Shown piece after piece: positions 5,518 to 6,680 of a stretch of 6,680 nucleotides of DNA. Source of the stretch: Clostridia bacterium (GTDB lineage Bacteria > Bacillota_A > Clostridia > TANB77 > CAG-508). Under the pieces are notes generated by a model. The model was not told where the DNA came from and did no database searches. It worked only from the letters and a program-made list of their open reading frames with translations. The translations under genes and the position numbers were made by a program. The stretch's first letter is position 1; every line of letters starts with the position of its first letter. The stretch lies in contig JAAWCC010000031.1 of assembly GCA_022792975.1 (NCBI GenBank), forward strand, positions 1 through 6,680, read 5' to 3'.

Positions 5518-6390
5518 ATGTCACAGATTAATTTGAATTCATACAAGATATTTAAAGAAGTGGCTCAATCAAAGAGTTATTCAAAAGCGAGTGAAAAGTT
5601 GTATATATCAGTACCTGCAATAAGTACAAGCATAACAAAGCTTGAAAAAGCATTAGATACGCAGCTATTTTATCGACAGAAAGATGGTGTAAGATTAACA
5701 GAGGCAGGCAATGAACTATTTGAATTTGTAAACCAAGGACTTGCATCATTTGATTTGGCAGAAAAAATGATAATGCAAAAAAATGATTTAGCCACAGGGG
5801 AAATAGTAGTAGGCTGTCAATCACATCTGGCAACATACTATCTAATGAATTATATTGAAAGTGCAAAAAAGGATTATCCAAATTTAAGAATAAAGCTAAT
5901 AAGTGCAGTAAATTCAAAAGAAATGATGGAATTGTTAGAAGAGCATAAAATAGACTTTATAATAGATACAATGCCTCCAGAAAATAATAATGTAGAGATA
6001 GAGGAGTTAAAGATAATAAATAATATTTTTATATCAAAAGAACCACTAGAAATACATAAATTAAGAGAACTTGAGAAGCTAAAATATATCTTAAATTTTA
6101 ATAGTGCAATGACAACAACAGAATTATTTAAAACTTTAAGTAAACACAAAATAAAAATAGAAGCAAATATAGAATGTGATGTAACAGAGCTGAGAGTAGA
6201 AGCAGTAAAAAGAAATTTAGGAATTGGATATGTAATGAAGGAAGCAGTAACAAAAGAATTATCTAGCAAGGAGGTATATGAAGTAAAAATGCCAATTGAA
6301 CTCCCAAAAGTAACAGTAAATCTAATTTATCTGAAGGAACAACTAACAAAAACAGACAAAAAATTTATAAAACAATATCTAAAAAAATAA
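5518..6390 (+). CDS. LysR-family transcriptional regulator
   Basis: A 290-residue cytoplasmic DNA-binding protein of normal LysR length. Residues 1-62 are the winged helix-turn-helix: SYSKASEKLYISVPAISTSI (20-39) matches the family pattern S(F/Y)(S/T)xAAxxLxxSQPAISxxI, with Val in place of the usual Gln, and LFYRQKDGVRLTEAG (50-64) is the wing. About 65-90 is the linker helix, and 94-290 the periplasmic-binding-protein-like effector domain (GEIVVGCQSHLATYYLMNYI onward; KIDFIIDTMP matches the family's 'G.lDlai' strand). The effector cannot be inferred. ATG 5518 follows AAAGGA at seven bases and aligns with family starts. The gene is monocistronic, with its own extended -10 promoter and a strong terminator eight bases after the stop. 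Its back-to-back position with corA is the classical LysR arrangement, so corA is a possible target, but many LysR genes have unrelated neighbours. Confidence 0.93.
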   Translation: MSQINLNSYKIFKEVAQSKSYSKASEKLYISVPAISTSITKLEKALDTQLFYRQKDGVRLTEAGNELFEFVNQGLASFDLAEKMIMQKNDLATGEIVVGCQSHLATYYLMNYIESAKKDYPNLRIKLISAVNSKEMMELLEEHKIDFIIDTMPPENNNVEIEELKIINNIFISKEPLEIHKLRELEKLKYILNFNSAMTTTELFKTLSKHKIKIEANIECDVTELRVEAVKRNLGIGYVMKEAVTKELSSKEVYEVKMPIELPKVTVNLIYLKEQLTKTDKKFIKQYLKK

Positions 6391-6397
6391 ATATTAT

Positions 6398-6446
6398 AAA
6401 AAGCTATCTATGTTATAAAAATCAATCTAACATAGATAGCTTTTTT
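6398..6446 (+). terminator. Intrinsic terminator after the LysR gene
   Basis: A perfect 18-base-pair stem: 6398-6415 (AAAAAGCTATCTATGTTA) with its exact complement from 6428, which runs straight into the T-tract (six Ts, 6441-6446), around a 12-base loop. The flanking A-run makes it potentially active on both strands. It begins eight bases after the stop codon. Confidence 0.92.
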
Positions 6447-6511
6447 ATAGTACATGAAGTTAAAAAATATGCACATTAAAAATTAATTAAGTCAAATTAA
6501 AATTTTGGAAA

Positions 6512-6540
6512 CAGACAATTATTGTAATAGGAATTATAAT
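6512..6540 (+). promoter_or_regulatory. Weak candidate promoter for the next gene
   Basis: -10 TATAAT (6535-6540) is perfect with a 17-base spacer, but the -35 CAGACA (6512-6517) matches TTGACA at only four of six positions. It would give a leader of about 130 bases before the gene starting at the right edge. Apart from this and the ribosome site I see nothing in 6447-6680: no open frame of useful length and no strong hairpin. Confidence 0.3.
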
Positions 6541-6663
6541 AGAATAATATTAGAAAGATTGATTAGTAAAATAGAAAGGAATAACTATTTAGAAAATAAT
6601 AGTAGTAAATGTATATATAAAAGAAAGTAATATATAATAATGCATTAAAATTTATAATTTAAC

Positions 6664-6680
6664 AAGGAGGAGTAAAGAAT
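6664..6680 (+). promoter_or_regulatory. Very strong ribosome binding site of a gene starting at the right edge
   Basis: AAGGAGG (6664-6670) is followed by eight bases and then AT at 6679-6680, which would become ATG if the next base is G. This is among the strongest Shine-Dalgarno matches in the window and implies an unseen plus-strand gene beginning at 6679. Its identity cannot be known from here. Confidence 0.6.

Noticed and set aside
5495..5522. Hairpin GACAGGC / GCC-TA-TGTC hiding the LysR start codon and ribosome site
   Set aside because: The predicted transcription start is about 5501, so the left arm would mostly not be in the mRNA. The stem also needs a two-base bulge.
1..6680. A novel defence, mobile or CRISPR-like system
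   Set aside because: I saw no spaced direct repeats, transposase or integrase, terminal inverted repeats, nuclease motifs or unusual gene cassette. The genes present belong to known families with normal domain layouts.

Overview
This is a low-GC, AT-rich chromosomal window whose genes carry classical Shine-Dalgarno sites and sigma-A-type promoters. The gene content (a membrane-anchored VanW protein, a clostridial-type CorA, an AsnRS ending in [13 protein letters not shown] encoded in the tRNA gene) points to a Bacillota member, most likely a Clostridia lineage. I cannot name the species from sequence alone. Most of the window is ordinary core-genome content. I found no CRISPR array, IS element, phage gene or defence cassette.

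Layout. Bases 102-1 (minus): the N-terminus of an XRE-type HTH regulator that runs off the left edge, with a good promoter behind it. About 165-379: a divergent regulatory region with two candidate promoters for the next gene. 392-1960 (plus): a membrane-anchored PG_binding_4/VanW/G5-like protein, probably a peptidoglycan cross-linking enzyme. Thirteen bases later, 1974-2586 (plus) encodes a multi-span membrane protein interrupted by a single-base frameshift near 2412. 2720-2795 (plus): tRNA-Lys(CTT) with a consensus promoter whose -10 box sits in a 21-bp palindrome. A strong intrinsic terminator (2801-2862) separates it from asnS (2886-4283, plus), which has no evident promoter of its own. 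asnS converges on a CorA-type Mg2+/divalent cation channel gene (4345-5292, minus), with a shared hairpin between them. corA is divergent from a LysR-type regulator gene (5518-6390, plus) that ends in a textbook terminator. Bases 6447-6680 hold only a possible promoter and the very strong Shine-Dalgarno of a gene starting at the right edge.

How the parts may work together. The VanW gene and the membrane-protein gene look like one operon in the cell envelope. tRNA-Lys and asnS are translation genes that may share a promoter, with the terminator setting how much transcription reaches asnS. The LysR protein may control itself and possibly divergent corA, but only the arrangement suggests this. 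The observations most worth a second look are the palindrome over the tRNA promoter, the promoterless asnS behind a terminator, the frameshift, and the VanW protein as a probable cysteine L,D-transpeptidase.
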